From Streptomyces sp. NBC_00425 (lineage in GTDB: Bacteria > Actinomycetota > Actinomycetes > Streptomycetales > Streptomycetaceae): a stretch of 64,000 nt of DNA. The stretch's first letter is position 1. Each line of letters opens with the position of its first letter. The position numbers were made by a program, and so were the translations under genes. The notes under the pieces were generated by a model. The model did not search any database, had not been told where the DNA came from, and saw only the letters and a list, made by a program, of their open reading frames with translations. Where the stretch lies: the NCBI RefSeq assembly GCF_036030735.1, contig NZ_CP107928.1, forward strand, positions 4,092,001 through 4,156,000, written 5' to 3'. Below are positions 1 to 9,107 of the stretch, in pieces.

Positions 1-519
1 TGGTGCCGGGCCGCCGTCCGCCAGCGGGACGCCGACTGGTCACGGGCGCTGCTCGGCGCGCCGTCCTCGCCGGGCGCGGGCGGGCCGGGCGCGGTGTCCC
101 TCGCCGAACGGGCGAAGCTGCTGGGCACGCTGCCGCCGTCCGAGCGGGCCGCCTGGGTGGCCGGGTTCATCGCGGCGCACGGTCTGTCGGAGGCGTTCCA
201 ACTGCTCGGCGTCTGCTCCGTGCCGTGGGCCGCGCCGCTCGGCAGAGCCGTGGTCGACGCGCTCAACATCGCTCGGGACGCGGGCAGTTATCCGTGGAGT
301 TTCAGCGGCGTCATGGGTCTCGCCGAGCGTTGCCTCGACCCCGCGGAGGCATCCCGGCTCGATGCCCTCCTCGCGGTGCCGGACGAACCGGAGGACGCGT
401 CGCCGGGCGCGGGCGGCTACTGGGCGGAGGCGTTCCAGCGGCTGGGCAGGACACTGCGCCTGCGGGCGCTGATGGCGGAGGAACTCGGACCGCCGACACC
501 CGGGGGCCGGGGCGCCTGA
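1..519 (+). CDS. DUF5691-like protein, C-terminal part (5' end outside window)
   Basis: The reading frame is open from the first base of the window (beginning W-C-R-A-A-V) to a TGA at 517-519, so this is the last about 172 codons of a longer gene. An internal GTG at 94 is unlikely to be the real start because the coding pattern continues upstream of it. The visible part is helical and Leu/Ala-rich, with a run reading IARDAGSYPWSFSGVMGLAE that I associate with DUF5691 proteins. Those are usually encoded beside SWIM zinc-finger, MoxR ATPase and VWA genes, which would lie to the left. No catalytic motif is visible and the function is unknown. The next gene converges on it. Confidence 0.6.
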   Translation, partial: WCRAAVRQRDADWSRALLGAPSSPGAGGPGAVSLAERAKLLGTLPPSERAAWVAGFIAAHGLSEAFQLLGVCSVPWAAPLGRAVVDALNIARDAGSYPWSFSGVMGLAERCLDPAEASRLDALLAVPDEPEDASPGAGGYWAEAFQRLGRTLRLRALMAEELGPPTPGGRGA

Positions 520-585
520 CCGGTTCCGGAGCGACCACGGCCCGAACCCGCGGGGGCAACCCGCACGGCTCACGCCTACCCGGGA

Positions 586-1002
<417 letters not shown>

Positions 1003-1525
1003 CACTGCCTCCATGAAGCGACTCCGTCCGTCCTCGAGCGACTGTGTCCATCCTCGAGGCCACGGACACCCCGTGCCACACCGCCCGGGGGAAGTGAACG
1101 AACGTTATCGCCAGCATCCCGCAACCGGCAGTTTCGCGGTGCTGACCGAGGGGGAAATCACACGGAGGGACACGTTCACCGCGCACCGTTCGCACCCTGT
1201 CCCAGGGGGGTTCGAGGCGCAGAGGGAGCCGCTTCGAGGTCGCCGTTCGTCGCGTCGCAGCCCGCGCTGCGTGGCGGTACGGCGCATCGACGGGCACGAT
1301 GGTCATGTAGAGCAGGTAAGGCACGACAGCGGGGAGCCTGTCGCCACACCGGGCAGGGATCCTCCGCACGTCGACGGTGCAACGTCGCACAGGGCGTACG
1401 CACCCCGAGCCACGGGCCGCATCCGCTCCACGCCCCGCCGTGCCCGATCGACCTCCTCGACAGCGACTTCCACGAGGGCACACGGGGGACAGAGAAGTCC
1501 TCAGCGTGCCGACAGGAGGTCGGCC
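1003..1525. other. Intergenic region between icmB and the lipase, no gene seen
   Basis: This 523-bp divergent promoter region has open frames on both strands, but none shows the expected codon bias or a good ribosome binding site. A strong AGGAGG at its right edge belongs to the lipase. I see no clear riboswitch, including no cobalamin riboswitch. Confidence 0.5.
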
Positions 1526-2467
1526 ATGAAGGTCACCCGGGCACTGCAGCCCTTTCTACCGTTGTGCCAGCGTCTGTTCCCGGACCTCCCGGCCATCCCG
1601 GGCATTCCAGGACTGCCGGACCTCCCGAGCCTGCCGGGCCGACTGGCCGGCCTGTCCCTGACCCTGCTCAAGGCGACCGCCCTCGACCTCGCGATCCTCG
1701 CGGGGCATCTGCTCCTGTACCCCTCGGGCATCGCGCAGGAGCGCCGCGGCCCGGTACGCCCCGCGCTGCCCGCGGGGTCCGACGATCCTGCCCGGCTGCC
1801 CACCCAGGCGCCGCCGCCGGTGGTGCTGCTGCACGGGTTCATCGACAACCGCTCCGTGTTCGTCCTGCTGCGCCGCAGCCTCGCGCAGCACGGCAGGCAT
1901 CGCGTCGAGTCGCTCAATTACTCGCCGCTGACCTGTGACATACGGACGGCGGCCGAGCTGCTCGGTCGCCACATAGAGGAGATCTGCGAGCGCACGGGCA
2001 GCGTGCAGGTCGACGTCGTCGGGCACAGCCTGGGCGGCCTGATAGCGCGCTACTACGTGCAACGGCTGGGCGGCGACGTCCGCGTCCGCACGCTGGTCAC
2101 GCTGGGCACCCCGCACTCCGGCACCCGGGTGGCGCCGCTGGCGAACGCGCACCCGATAGTGCGCCAGATGCGCCCGGGCTCGGCGGTGATCGAGGAGCTC
2201 TCCCGGCCCGCGCCCGGCTGCCGCACCCGATTCGTCAGCTTCTGGAGCGACCTGGACCACCTCATGGACCCGCTGGAGTCCGCCTGCGTGGACCATCCCG
2301 ACCTGTCGGCGCAGAACGTCCGGGTGACCGGGATCGGTCATCTCGCCCTGCCCGTGCACCCCGCCGTCGCGACCGGCATACGGCAGGCCCTCGACACCGA
2401 TCCCTCGCAGGAGCCCGCCGCCGCCCGCTCCGGCACCCGGCGGACCGGCGGCCTCACGGTGGCCTGA
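1526..2467 (+). CDS. Triacylglycerol lipase / alpha-beta hydrolase
   Basis: This 313-aa protein starts at ATG 1526, 6 nt after a perfect AGGAGG. After a Pro/Leu-rich N-terminus and a hydrophobic stretch (about residues 40-65, a likely membrane anchor or uncleaved signal), an alpha/beta-hydrolase domain begins at PPVVLLHGF, the oxyanion-hole HG. The nucleophile elbow is GHSLGG with Ser168. LGTPHSGT and a C-terminal GIGHLALP His region follow, as in bacterial family I lipases and LipA-type esterases. A secreted or membrane-attached lipase of neutral lipids is the most likely role; the natural substrate is unknown. It is monocistronic and divergent from icmB. Confidence 0.8.
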   Translation: MKVTRALQPFLPLCQRLFPDLPAIPGIPGLPDLPSLPGRLAGLSLTLLKATALDLAILAGHLLLYPSGIAQERRGPVRPALPAGSDDPARLPTQAPPPVVLLHGFIDNRSVFVLLRRSLAQHGRHRVESLNYSPLTCDIRTAAELLGRHIEEICERTGSVQVDVVGHSLGGLIARYYVQRLGGDVRVRTLVTLGTPHSGTRVAPLANAHPIVRQMRPGSAVIEELSRPAPGCRTRFVSFWSDLDHLMDPLESACVDHPDLSAQNVRVTGIGHLALPVHPAVATGIRQALDTDPSQEPAAARSGTRRTGGLTVA

Positions 2468-2472
2468 CAGTC

Positions 2473-2546
2473 ACGCGACGGGCCGGCCCCACCGTTGACG
2501 TGACGGGCCGGCCCCACGGTGACGCGACGGGCCGACCCCACGGTGC
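2473..2546. repeat. Three imperfect tandem copies of a ~25-bp unit downstream of the lipase
   Basis: The unit reads approximately cgcgacgggccggccccacg plus 5 bases and occurs three times with few mismatches. It lies 6 bp after the lipase stop. Each copy contains the palindrome ggccggcc or a derivative. It could act as a terminator or mRNA-stabilising structure, or be neutral repeat expansion. Confidence 0.7.
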
Positions 2547-2824
2547 CTGAAGGCGTCCCGACGACAGCCCGACGGCGAGCTCATCGCCGTCCCACAGCCG
2601 TTTCCCTGCCGCGCGACAGCGGCGTGACACCCCGCTCCCACCCGTTCGCCATCGAACGGCATTCGAACGTAAGGCCAAGCCCGCGCCCGCCGTCCCCCGA
2701 AACAGAGCCGAATGCCCCTTTCCTTCGGGCACGAAACCTGCAGAACATTGTCGTGCCCGCGTACTGCCGGGTACAGTCGCCGCACTGCTCTGGCAGCCCC
2801 TGTCGTCGGCGAATAGAGAAGTTG

Positions 2825-4384
2825 GTGAATGACCGTCACCCGTCGGGAATCATGACCTCCCCGGCCCCGGCTTCCGACGCCGCTTCGGCGCACCACGCGT
2901 CGTACGGCACCCAGGAAGCCTCGTACGACGGCTTCACCGGCTACGAGACCGGCGGCTACGACGCCGGCGCGCACGCCACCGGGCACTTCACGACCGCCGA
3001 CCCCCTGTTCGGCCGACTTCCGGGCGACGGCACCAACCCCGCGACCGGCACGCACGACGGCGCGCAGTGGCACGGCGGCGGCCATCAGGCCATGGACACG
3101 GGCAGTCACCAGACCCTGAACTACGACGCGTACGCGGCCCAGCACCACGCCGTCCACGACTCCGGAGCGTACGACGCGACCGCCTGGCAGACGGGACAGC
3201 ACCAGCACCTGTCCGCGGTCCCGCAACAGGCGACGGCGCACGACACCAGCGGCCACTGGGACGCGAGCGCCTGGCTGCAGCCCGACCAGCCCGGCTGCCC
3301 CGCCGACGCGACCCAGCAGTGGGAATGGGGTACGCAGACCTTCGACACCGGCGCGTACGACGCCACGCAGTGGAACTCCGACGGCGACCCGTCCGGCGTC
3401 TCCGCGCAGACTGCCGGGGGCCCCTCCCTGGAGATCGGCTCCGGGGGAGAGTTCGAGCAGCAGGCCGAGGTCCCGTTCGACCAGCAGGCCACCGCCACTT
3501 TCGAGCAGGTCGCGTACGACGAGGCCGGCCACGAAGCGAGCGGCCCCGAAGGCGAGTCGGCGGACGACGCCCCGCCGGCCCTCCTCGACGACCAGGAGGA
3601 GCCCGGCCCGGCGCCGCTCGGCAGGGCGGCCACCCGTAACGCGAACCGTTCCCGGCGCAAGATGCCCGCCAAGCGCTCCGCGCTGCTGACGGTGGCCGTG
3701 CCCTCGGTCTGCGTGATGGGGGTCGCCGGGATCGCCGCGGCCTCGGTCGGCACGCTGACCGGCGGCGACGGCAAGGAGACCACGGCCTCCGCCGCGGACG
3801 CCCAGCCGGTGAAGCCGTCCGCCGCCAACACCAAGCTGGACAGCCAGCTCGCGACGCTCAGCGCCGGGGTCGACGACTTCGGCGACCGGGTCAGCCGCAC
3901 GCAGGAACGCATCGACCTCAAGGCGCAGCAGGAAGCCGAGAAGAAGAAGGCGGCGGCGGAGGCGGCCCGCAAGGAGCGGCTGCGCCCCAAGTACGCCCTC
4001 CCGGTCGCGCAGCGCGGCCTCAGCGCCTACTTCGGCCAGGCCGGCATCAACTGGATGTCGCAGCACACCGGCATCGACTTCCCGGTCTCGTACGGCACGA
4101 CGGTGATGGCCGCGACCGACGGCACCGTGCGCACCCAGTGGAACAGCGCCTACGGCAACATGCTGATCCTGACGTCGAAGGACGGCACGGAGACCTGGTA
4201 CTGCCACCTCTCCACGTACCGCGTCCCCTCCGGCACGACGGTGAAGGCCGGCGATCCGATCGCCTACTCCGGCAACTCCGGCAACTCGACCGGCCCGCAC
4301 CTGCACTTCGAGGTCCGGCCGGCCGGCGGTTCGGCGATCGACCCGCTGCCCTGGCTGCGCAGCCACGGACTCAACCCGACGTAA
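2825..4384 (+). CDS. M23 (LytM-type) zinc metallopeptidase with low-complexity N-terminus
   Basis: This protein of about 519 aa has a C-terminal lysostaphin/LytM domain. It shows the zinc ligands HTGIDF (HxxxD) and HLHFE and the YGTTVMAATDG fold signature, and predicts a peptidoglycan endopeptidase cutting peptide cross-links. A transmembrane segment lies near residues 283-308, followed by a Lys/Ala/Glu coiled coil and then the peptidase domain, so the enzyme probably acts at the outer membrane face. The N-terminal about 270 residues are unusual, rich in Tyr/Ala/His/Gln/Gly with repeated AYDA-T-x-W motifs. Start: GTG 2825 (GAGAAG upstream) is preferred; ATG 2852 (GGGAATC upstream) is also plausible. 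It converges with pcrA. Confidence 0.85.
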   Translation: MNDRHPSGIMTSPAPASDAASAHHASYGTQEASYDGFTGYETGGYDAGAHATGHFTTADPLFGRLPGDGTNPATGTHDGAQWHGGGHQAMDTGSHQTLNYDAYAAQHHAVHDSGAYDATAWQTGQHQHLSAVPQQATAHDTSGHWDASAWLQPDQPGCPADATQQWEWGTQTFDTGAYDATQWNSDGDPSGVSAQTAGGPSLEIGSGGEFEQQAEVPFDQQATATFEQVAYDEAGHEASGPEGESADDAPPALLDDQEEPGPAPLGRAATRNANRSRRKMPAKRSALLTVAVPSVCVMGVAGIAAASVGTLTGGDGKETTASAADAQPVKPSAANTKLDSQLATLSAGVDDFGDRVSRTQERIDLKAQQEAEKKKAAAEAARKERLRPKYALPVAQRGLSAYFGQAGINWMSQHTGIDFPVSYGTTVMAATDGTVRTQWNSAYGNMLILTSKDGTETWYCHLSTYRVPSGTTVKAGDPIAYSGNSGNSTGPHLHFEVRPAGGSAIDPLPWLRSHGLNPT

Positions 4385-4465
4385 GCGCGCCCCTCGCTCC
4401 GCACGCCGCTCTCCTCCGGGGCGAAGGCCTGTCCTAGCTCGACCGCGTCCACTCCGACGATCGTC

Positions 4466-4494
4466 TGAGCCCCCGCCGGCGAAGCGGGGGCTCA
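4466..4494. terminator. Bidirectional stem-loop between M23 peptidase and pcrA
   Basis: A perfect 11-bp GC-rich inverted repeat (arms 4466-4476 and 4484-4494, 7-nt loop) sits between two convergent genes. There is no long U-tract, as is usual in Streptomyces. Confidence 0.8.
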
Positions 4495-4527
4495 CTCGTG
4501 TGCCGGGCGGCGGTGGCCGCACGACGC

Positions 4528-7026
4528 CTAGAGCTTCTCCACCGGCGCGTACCGCAGCAGCAGCCGCTTGGGCTTGGTGTCGCCGAAGTCGACGGTGGCC
4601 TCCGCGTTGGAGCCGGTGCCCTTCACTCCGACGACCGTGCCGAGCCCGAACTGGTCGTGCGTGACCCGGTCGCCGACGGCCAGCGCGACCACGGGCTTCT
4701 CCCCCGCCGTGCGGCGCGTCGCGAATCCGGACGCGCCCGCAGCCGAGGAACGCGAGCGCGACGAGGACAGCGACGCCGCCACCCCGGACACCGGGCCGGA
4801 CGACACAGGTGAGGTCGCCCCCGTCCGCTTCCAGTCCACATGCGTCGGCGGGATCTCCTCCAGGAACCGGGAGGGCGGGTTGTACGACGGCTGCCCCCAG
4901 GCGCTGCGCAGCGACGACCGGGTGAGGTACAGCCGCTCACGCGCGCGGGTGATGCCGACGTACGCGAGTCGGCGCTCCTCCTCCAGCTCCTTGGTCTGGC
5001 CCAGGGCGCGCATGTGCGGGAAGACGCCGTCCTCCATGCCCGTGAGGAAGACGACCGGGAACTCGAGGCCCTTGGCGGTGTGCAGGGTCATCAGGGTGAT
5101 GACGCCCGAGCCGTCCTCGTCCTCGTCGGGAATCTGGTCGGAGTCGGCGACCAGCGCGACCCGCTCCAGGAAGTCGGAGAGCCCGGCCGGTGCGGCGCCC
5201 TCCCCCTCGCCCTCTCCGGTCTCCTGCTCGAACTCCAGGGCCACGGCGGCGAGTTCCTGGAGGTTCTCGATCCGGGTCTCGTCCTGCGGGTCGGTGGACG
5301 CCTGCAACTCGGCGAGGTAGCCGGTGCGTTCCAGCACCGCCTCCAGGACGGTCGCCGGACCGGCGCCCGACTCGACGATCGTGCGCAGCTCCTCCATGAG
5401 CACGTTGAACCGCTTCACGGCGTTCGTCGACCGCGAGGCCATGCCGTAGGCCTCGTCGACGCGCTTCAGGGCCTGCGGGAAACTGATCTTCTCCCGCTGG
5501 GAGAGGGCGTCGATCATCGCCTCGGCACGGTCGCCGATGCCGCGCTTGGGCACGTTGAGAATCCGGCGCAGCGGCACCGAGTCCTCCGGGTTGGCCAGCA
5601 CGCGCAGATAGGCCAGGACGTCCCTGACCTCCTTGCGCTCGTAGAAGCGGACCCCGCCGACGACCTTGTAGGGCAGGCCGACCCGGATGAAGATCTCCTC
5701 GAAGACACGGGACTGGGCGTTGGTGCGGTAGAAGACCGCGACATCGCCCGCCTTCGCGTCGCCCGCGTCCGTCAGGCGGTCTATCTCGTCGGCGACGAAC
5801 TGCGCCTCGTCGTGCTCGGTGTCGGCGACATAGCCGGTGATGCGCGCGCCCGCGCCCGCGTTGGTCCACAGGTTCTTGGGGCGGCGCGACTCGTTGCGCT
5901 CGATGACCGCGTTGGCGGCGGACAGGATCGTCTGCGTCGAGCGGTAGTTCTGCTCGAGCAGGATCGTCGTCGCGCTCGGGTAGTCCTCCTCGAACTGGAG
6001 GATGTTGCGGATCGTCGCGCCCCGGAAGGCGTAGATCGACTGGTCGGCGTCACCGACGACGCAGAGCTCGGCCGGCGGCACGTCGTGGTCGCCCGGCGGG
6101 ACGTCGACCGGATGTTCCGAGGTGCCGACCAGCTCCCTGACCAGGGCGTACTGAGCGTGGTTGGTGTCCTGGTACTCGTCGACCATGACGTGCCGGAACC
6201 GGCGCCGGTAGTGCTCGGCGACGTCGGGGAAGGCGCGCAGCAGGTTGACCGTCGTCATGATCAGGTCGTCGAAGTCGAGGGCGTTGGCCTCGCGCAGCCG
6301 CGACTGGTACATCGCGTAGGCCTGGGCGAGGGTCTTCTCAAAACCGTCGGCGGCCTGCGCCGCGAAGTCCTCCTCGTCGATCAGCTCGTTCTTCAGATTG
6401 CTGATCTTGGCGCTGAAGGACTTGGGCGGGTAGCGCTTGGGGTCGAGGTCCAGGTCCCTGCAGACGAGGGCCATGAGGCGCTTGGAGTCGGCGGCGTCGT
6501 AGATCGAGAACGACGACGTGAAGCCGAGCTTCTTGCTCTCCCGGCGCAGGATGCGCACACACGCGCTGTGGAACGTCATGACCCACATCGCGTTCGCGCG
6601 CGGGCCGACGAGCTGCTCGACGCGCTCCTTCATCTCGCCCGCGGCCTTGTTGGTGAAGGTGATCGCGAGGATCTGCCCCGGGTGCACGTTGCGTTCGGCG
6701 AGGAGGTGGGCGATGCGGTGGGTGAGCACCCGCGTCTTGCCCGAGCCGGCGCCGGCCACGATGAGCAGCGGGGTGCCGGCGTGCACGACGGCCGCGCGCT
6801 GGTTGTCGTTCAGCCCTTCCAGGAGCGCCGCCGCGTCGAGAGCCGGGCGGGGGGCGCCGTCGCGGTAGTACGTGTCCCGGTCCGGGGGCGCGTCGAACTT
6901 CCCGCCGAACAGATCGTCCGGGACCGGCTCGGGTCCGTGGTCGTCCTCGGGCGGCGGGGGCTCCTCCTCGTGGGCACGGGGGCCCTTGAGGTCCGCCAGG
7001 AAGCTGTCGTCAAAGAGGCTGCTCAT
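4528..7026 (-). CDS. pcrA: ATP-dependent DNA helicase UvrD/PcrA
   Basis: This 832-aa superfamily 1A helicase acts in nucleotide-excision repair, replication restart and removal of recombinase from DNA. Visible motifs, in order: Q-motif region LNDNQRAAV, Walker A AGAGSGKT (91-98), motif Ia TFTNKAAGEM, Walker B VDEYQD, motif III GDADQSIYAFRGA, motif IV QNYRST, motif V TLHTAKGLEFPVVFLTG and motif VI YVGITRARERL. A Gly/Ser-rich linker leads to the C-terminal RNAP-interaction/Tudor-like module, VGDRVTHDQFGLGTVV. An acidic N-terminal extension of about 65 aa is normal for actinobacteria. Start ATG 7026. Highly conserved; no anomalies. Confidence 0.97.
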   Translation of the reverse strand: MSSLFDDSFLADLKGPRAHEEEPPPPEDDHGPEPVPDDLFGGKFDAPPDRDTYYRDGAPRPALDAAALLEGLNDNQRAAVVHAGTPLLIVAGAGSGKTRVLTHRIAHLLAERNVHPGQILAITFTNKAAGEMKERVEQLVGPRANAMWVMTFHSACVRILRRESKKLGFTSSFSIYDAADSKRLMALVCRDLDLDPKRYPPKSFSAKISNLKNELIDEEDFAAQAADGFEKTLAQAYAMYQSRLREANALDFDDLIMTTVNLLRAFPDVAEHYRRRFRHVMVDEYQDTNHAQYALVRELVGTSEHPVDVPPGDHDVPPAELCVVGDADQSIYAFRGATIRNILQFEEDYPSATTILLEQNYRSTQTILSAANAVIERNESRRPKNLWTNAGAGARITGYVADTEHDEAQFVADEIDRLTDAGDAKAGDVAVFYRTNAQSRVFEEIFIRVGLPYKVVGGVRFYERKEVRDVLAYLRVLANPEDSVPLRRILNVPKRGIGDRAEAMIDALSQREKISFPQALKRVDEAYGMASRSTNAVKRFNVLMEELRTIVESGAGPATVLEAVLERTGYLAELQASTDPQDETRIENLQELAAVALEFEQETGEGEGEGAAPAGLSDFLERVALVADSDQIPDEDEDGSGVITLMTLHTAKGLEFPVVFLTGMEDGVFPHMRALGQTKELEEERRLAYVGITRARERLYLTRSSLRSAWGQPSYNPPSRFLEEIPPTHVDWKRTGATSPVSSGPVSGVAASLSSSRSRSSAAGASGFATRRTAGEKPVVALAVGDRVTHDQFGLGTVVGVKGTGSNAEATVDFGDTKPKRLLLRYAPVEKL

Positions 7027-7239
7027 CGCTCTCCGAGTTTAGGGGGCGCCACTGACAACCGGCCGCCGTCCCGAAAACTCGTCCCGCACTCACCCTCCGG
7101 CCCCCCGCGGTCACGAACCGCGACCGATCCGGCCGGAGCGCGGGATCACACCCTCAGGTCACGAAAATGTATCGGGCATATCACCCATCAACCTTCACAC
7201 GGGCCACACGCGTTGGCTACCGTGCGGACAGGCCGTACG

Positions 7240-7455
7240 ACCCCGCCGGCGACCCCCGCCGGCCCGAACGGCCTCCCCCGAGTCCGAGGCGCCCGCTCGC
7301 GCCACATGGATCCGGGGACCCACCGAGACCTGGGTGAAGAGCGGCCCGACTCCCTCGGGGAGAAAGGCCGCAGGGCGGCCTCCGCTCGCCCGCCCGACCC
7401 TCCCCCAGTGCCCGGACGGCCCTCGGGACCTCACCGCCGACGGCAGGCGGAGCTT
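7240..7455 (+). promoter_or_regulatory. Candidate c-di-AMP (ydaO/yuaA) riboswitch upstream of NlpC/P60 gene
   Basis: The 5' region contains CGGGGACCCAC, then TGGGTGAAGAGCGGCC, a GCGGCC/GGCCGC stem (7341-7346 with 7366-7371) followed directly by AGGG, then CGCCCGACCC and a terminal GGCAGGCGGAG. These match in order the conserved boxes I recall for actinobacterial ydaO motifs (GGGGACCCA, GGGGUGAAuC, stem-AGGG, CCCGAACCCG, GUAGGCG). c-di-AMP riboswitches commonly control wall hydrolases in Streptomyces. Several core positions deviate (GGGTGAA for GGGGTGAA, ACCC for AACCCG), so this needs a covariance-model test. Outer boundaries are approximate. Confidence 0.55.
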
Positions 7456-7473
7456 TGGAAGGAGTCGCCTCCC

Positions 7474-8868
7474 TTGGCGTCGCAGCACGGCAGGCCACGC
7501 TCCGCGGGTTCGCGTATGGCGGGCATACGTCCCCCCGTCCTCGCCACCGCGGCCCTCACGTCCGTGGCCCTGCTCTCCCAGTCGGCGAACGCCGCTCCGT
7601 CGGCCGACGGCAGACCGAGTCTGGAGGAGGTCGAGAAGAAGGTCGGCGACCTCTACCGCCAGGCGGAGTCGGCCACCGAGAAGAGCAACAGCTCCGCCAA
7701 GGAGAAGACGACCAAGCCGCGCACGCGCGTGGACGGCCTCCTCGGCGTCGTCGCCCCCCAGCGCACGCGGAAGCCCGACGAAGCCCGTGAGGAACCCGGC
7801 TCACAGAGCGCCGCGCGGTACCGCACCGGCGTCTCCGCGCCCGACACCGCGACCTTCCCCTTCCCGGCCGCCCCGCAGGACCACGTCGGCCGGAACCGGT
7901 CGGCGGACCGGCCGACCGACCGCCGGCAGGGCGCGGTCGACGACTACGCCGCCGAGCAGTCGGCCATGCCGAAGACGCGCCAGGAGGCCGCCGAGGGCCG
8001 CGCGCCGCGCACCGACCCGCAGCACGGCCTGCGGATCGCCAAGGCCGCCGTCCAGAAGAAGCTCGGCGACGCGCGCGAGCTGCTGTCCCGGCTGACGGCC
8101 CAGGAGCAGGCGCGCCTCGCGGCGGTCGAACAGCAGAAGCAGGAAGTCGAACAGCAGAAGCTGCAAGAGGAGACCGCGCGCGCGGCGGCCGAGTTCGCCC
8201 GCCGGCAGGCGGCGGCCCGGCAGGCGGCGGACCAGGCCGCGGCGGAGCAGGCCGCAGAGCAGCTCGCGGCCCGGCAGGAGAGCGTCGGCGAGTCGTCGAA
8301 CGCGGGACCGTCGGGCACGGAGCCGGTGGGCATGGGGCCGGTGGGCATGGGGCCGTCGGGCACAGGGCCGGTGGGCACGGCGTCGCCGGCCACCGCGCCG
8401 TCGGCTACCGCGGCGTCGGCTACCGCGGCGTCGGCTACCGCGGCGTCGGCTGGTACGGCGTCGGCGGGTACTGCGCCCTCGCCAGGTTCCGCCGCTGACG
8501 CGTCGTACGCCGTCAAGGCCGAGAAGGCCCTCGCCTTCGCCCGCGCGCAGATCGGGAAGCCGTACGTCTGGGGCGCGACCGGACCCGGGTCCTACGACTG
8601 CTCCGGCCTCGCCCAGGCCGCCTGGAAGGCCGCCGGGGTCACTCTGCCCCGCAGCACCCGCGACCAGGCGAACGCCGGCGTCACGGTCCCCCTCGCCGAC
8701 GCCCGACCCGGCGACCTGGTCTTCTTCTACGACGACGTCAGCCACGTCGGCGTCTACATCGGCAACGGCATGATGATCCACTCTCCGAAGCCCGGCACCT
8801 ACGTGCGCGAGGAGTCGGTCTTCTGCGACGGCGAGTCCGGCATCCACGGCGTGGTGCGCCCGGCCTGA
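7474..8868 (+). CDS. Secreted NlpC/P60 peptidoglycan endopeptidase with coiled-coil region
   Basis: This 464-aa protein begins at TTG 7474. GGAAGGAG lies 9-10 nt upstream, and starting there gives a basic N-terminus (ASQHGRPRSAGSR), a hydrophobic core and a signal-peptidase site after SQSANAA. Residues about 170-270 form an Ala/Gln/Glu coiled coil. A Gly/Pro/Thr/Ala-rich linker made of short repeats follows (DNA 8310-8475). The C-terminal NlpC/P60 domain has catalytic Cys376 (YDCSGL) and His424 (SHVG). It probably cleaves D-Glu-mDAP type bonds in the wall during growth or germination. The candidate c-di-AMP riboswitch in its leader would couple expression to osmotic and developmental state. 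Confidence 0.88.
   Translation: MASQHGRPRSAGSRMAGIRPPVLATAALTSVALLSQSANAAPSADGRPSLEEVEKKVGDLYRQAESATEKSNSSAKEKTTKPRTRVDGLLGVVAPQRTRKPDEAREEPGSQSAARYRTGVSAPDTATFPFPAAPQDHVGRNRSADRPTDRRQGAVDDYAAEQSAMPKTRQEAAEGRAPRTDPQHGLRIAKAAVQKKLGDARELLSRLTAQEQARLAAVEQQKQEVEQQKLQEETARAAAEFARRQAAARQAADQAAAEQAAEQLAARQESVGESSNAGPSGTEPVGMGPVGMGPSGTGPVGTASPATAPSATAASATAASATAASAGTASAGTAPSPGSAADASYAVKAEKALAFARAQIGKPYVWGATGPGSYDCSGLAQAAWKAAGVTLPRSTRDQANAGVTVPLADARPGDLVFFYDDVSHVGVYIGNGMMIHSPKPGTYVREESVFCDGESGIHGVVRPA
8410..8475 (+). repeat. 15-bp tandem repeats inside the NlpC linker
   Basis: Five in-frame units of 15 bp (tcggctaccgcggcg, with the last two diverged) encode SATAA-type repeats. This is a variable-length Ala/Thr linker between coiled coil and catalytic domain. 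Confidence 0.75.
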
Positions 8869-9008
8869 GAGCGCCGGGCCGGCCGGACCGGGAAGCTCGG
8901 CGGCACCGCCCGGCGCCGGCCACACCCGCGGGGAAATCCCGTTGGCGGACCACGGCCGCCCCTGCTACTTTCCCGGAGGCCGTGCGAGAGAACGAGGAGG
9001 TGGTACCC

Positions 9009-9062
9009 GTGAACGCTGTATCGACATGGGTGCTCCCCTCCGGGGTCACGGTCGGGCGATAG
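9009..9062 (+). CDS. Possible 17-aa small ORF / leader peptide upstream of hydrolase
   Basis: A GTG at 9009 lies 8 nt after a perfect AGGAGG (8995-9000) and opens a 17-codon frame ending in TAG at 9060-9062. The product begins VNAVSTWVLPSG. It ends 45 nt before the ATG of the alpha/beta hydrolase. The Shine-Dalgarno is stronger than that of the hydrolase (GAAAGG). I do not recognise the peptide, and no clear terminator hairpin follows. It could be a translational leader, a real micropeptide, or chance. Confidence 0.35.
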   Translation: MNAVSTWVLPSGVTVGR

Positions 9063-9107
9063 GTCGTCCGGGAGCGCCGTTCACGCGCATTCCCGAAAGG
9101 CACGACC

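Noticed and set aside
1003..1525. Cobalamin riboswitch for icmB
   Set aside because: The region is on the right side of icmB, but no B12-box-like conserved sequence or matching stem was seen on the minus strand.
4840..7473. Plus-strand open frame running from inside pcrA into the NlpC gene
   Set aside because: It overlaps pcrA antisense with no coding signature. The signal peptide and Shine-Dalgarno place the true NlpC start at TTG 7474.
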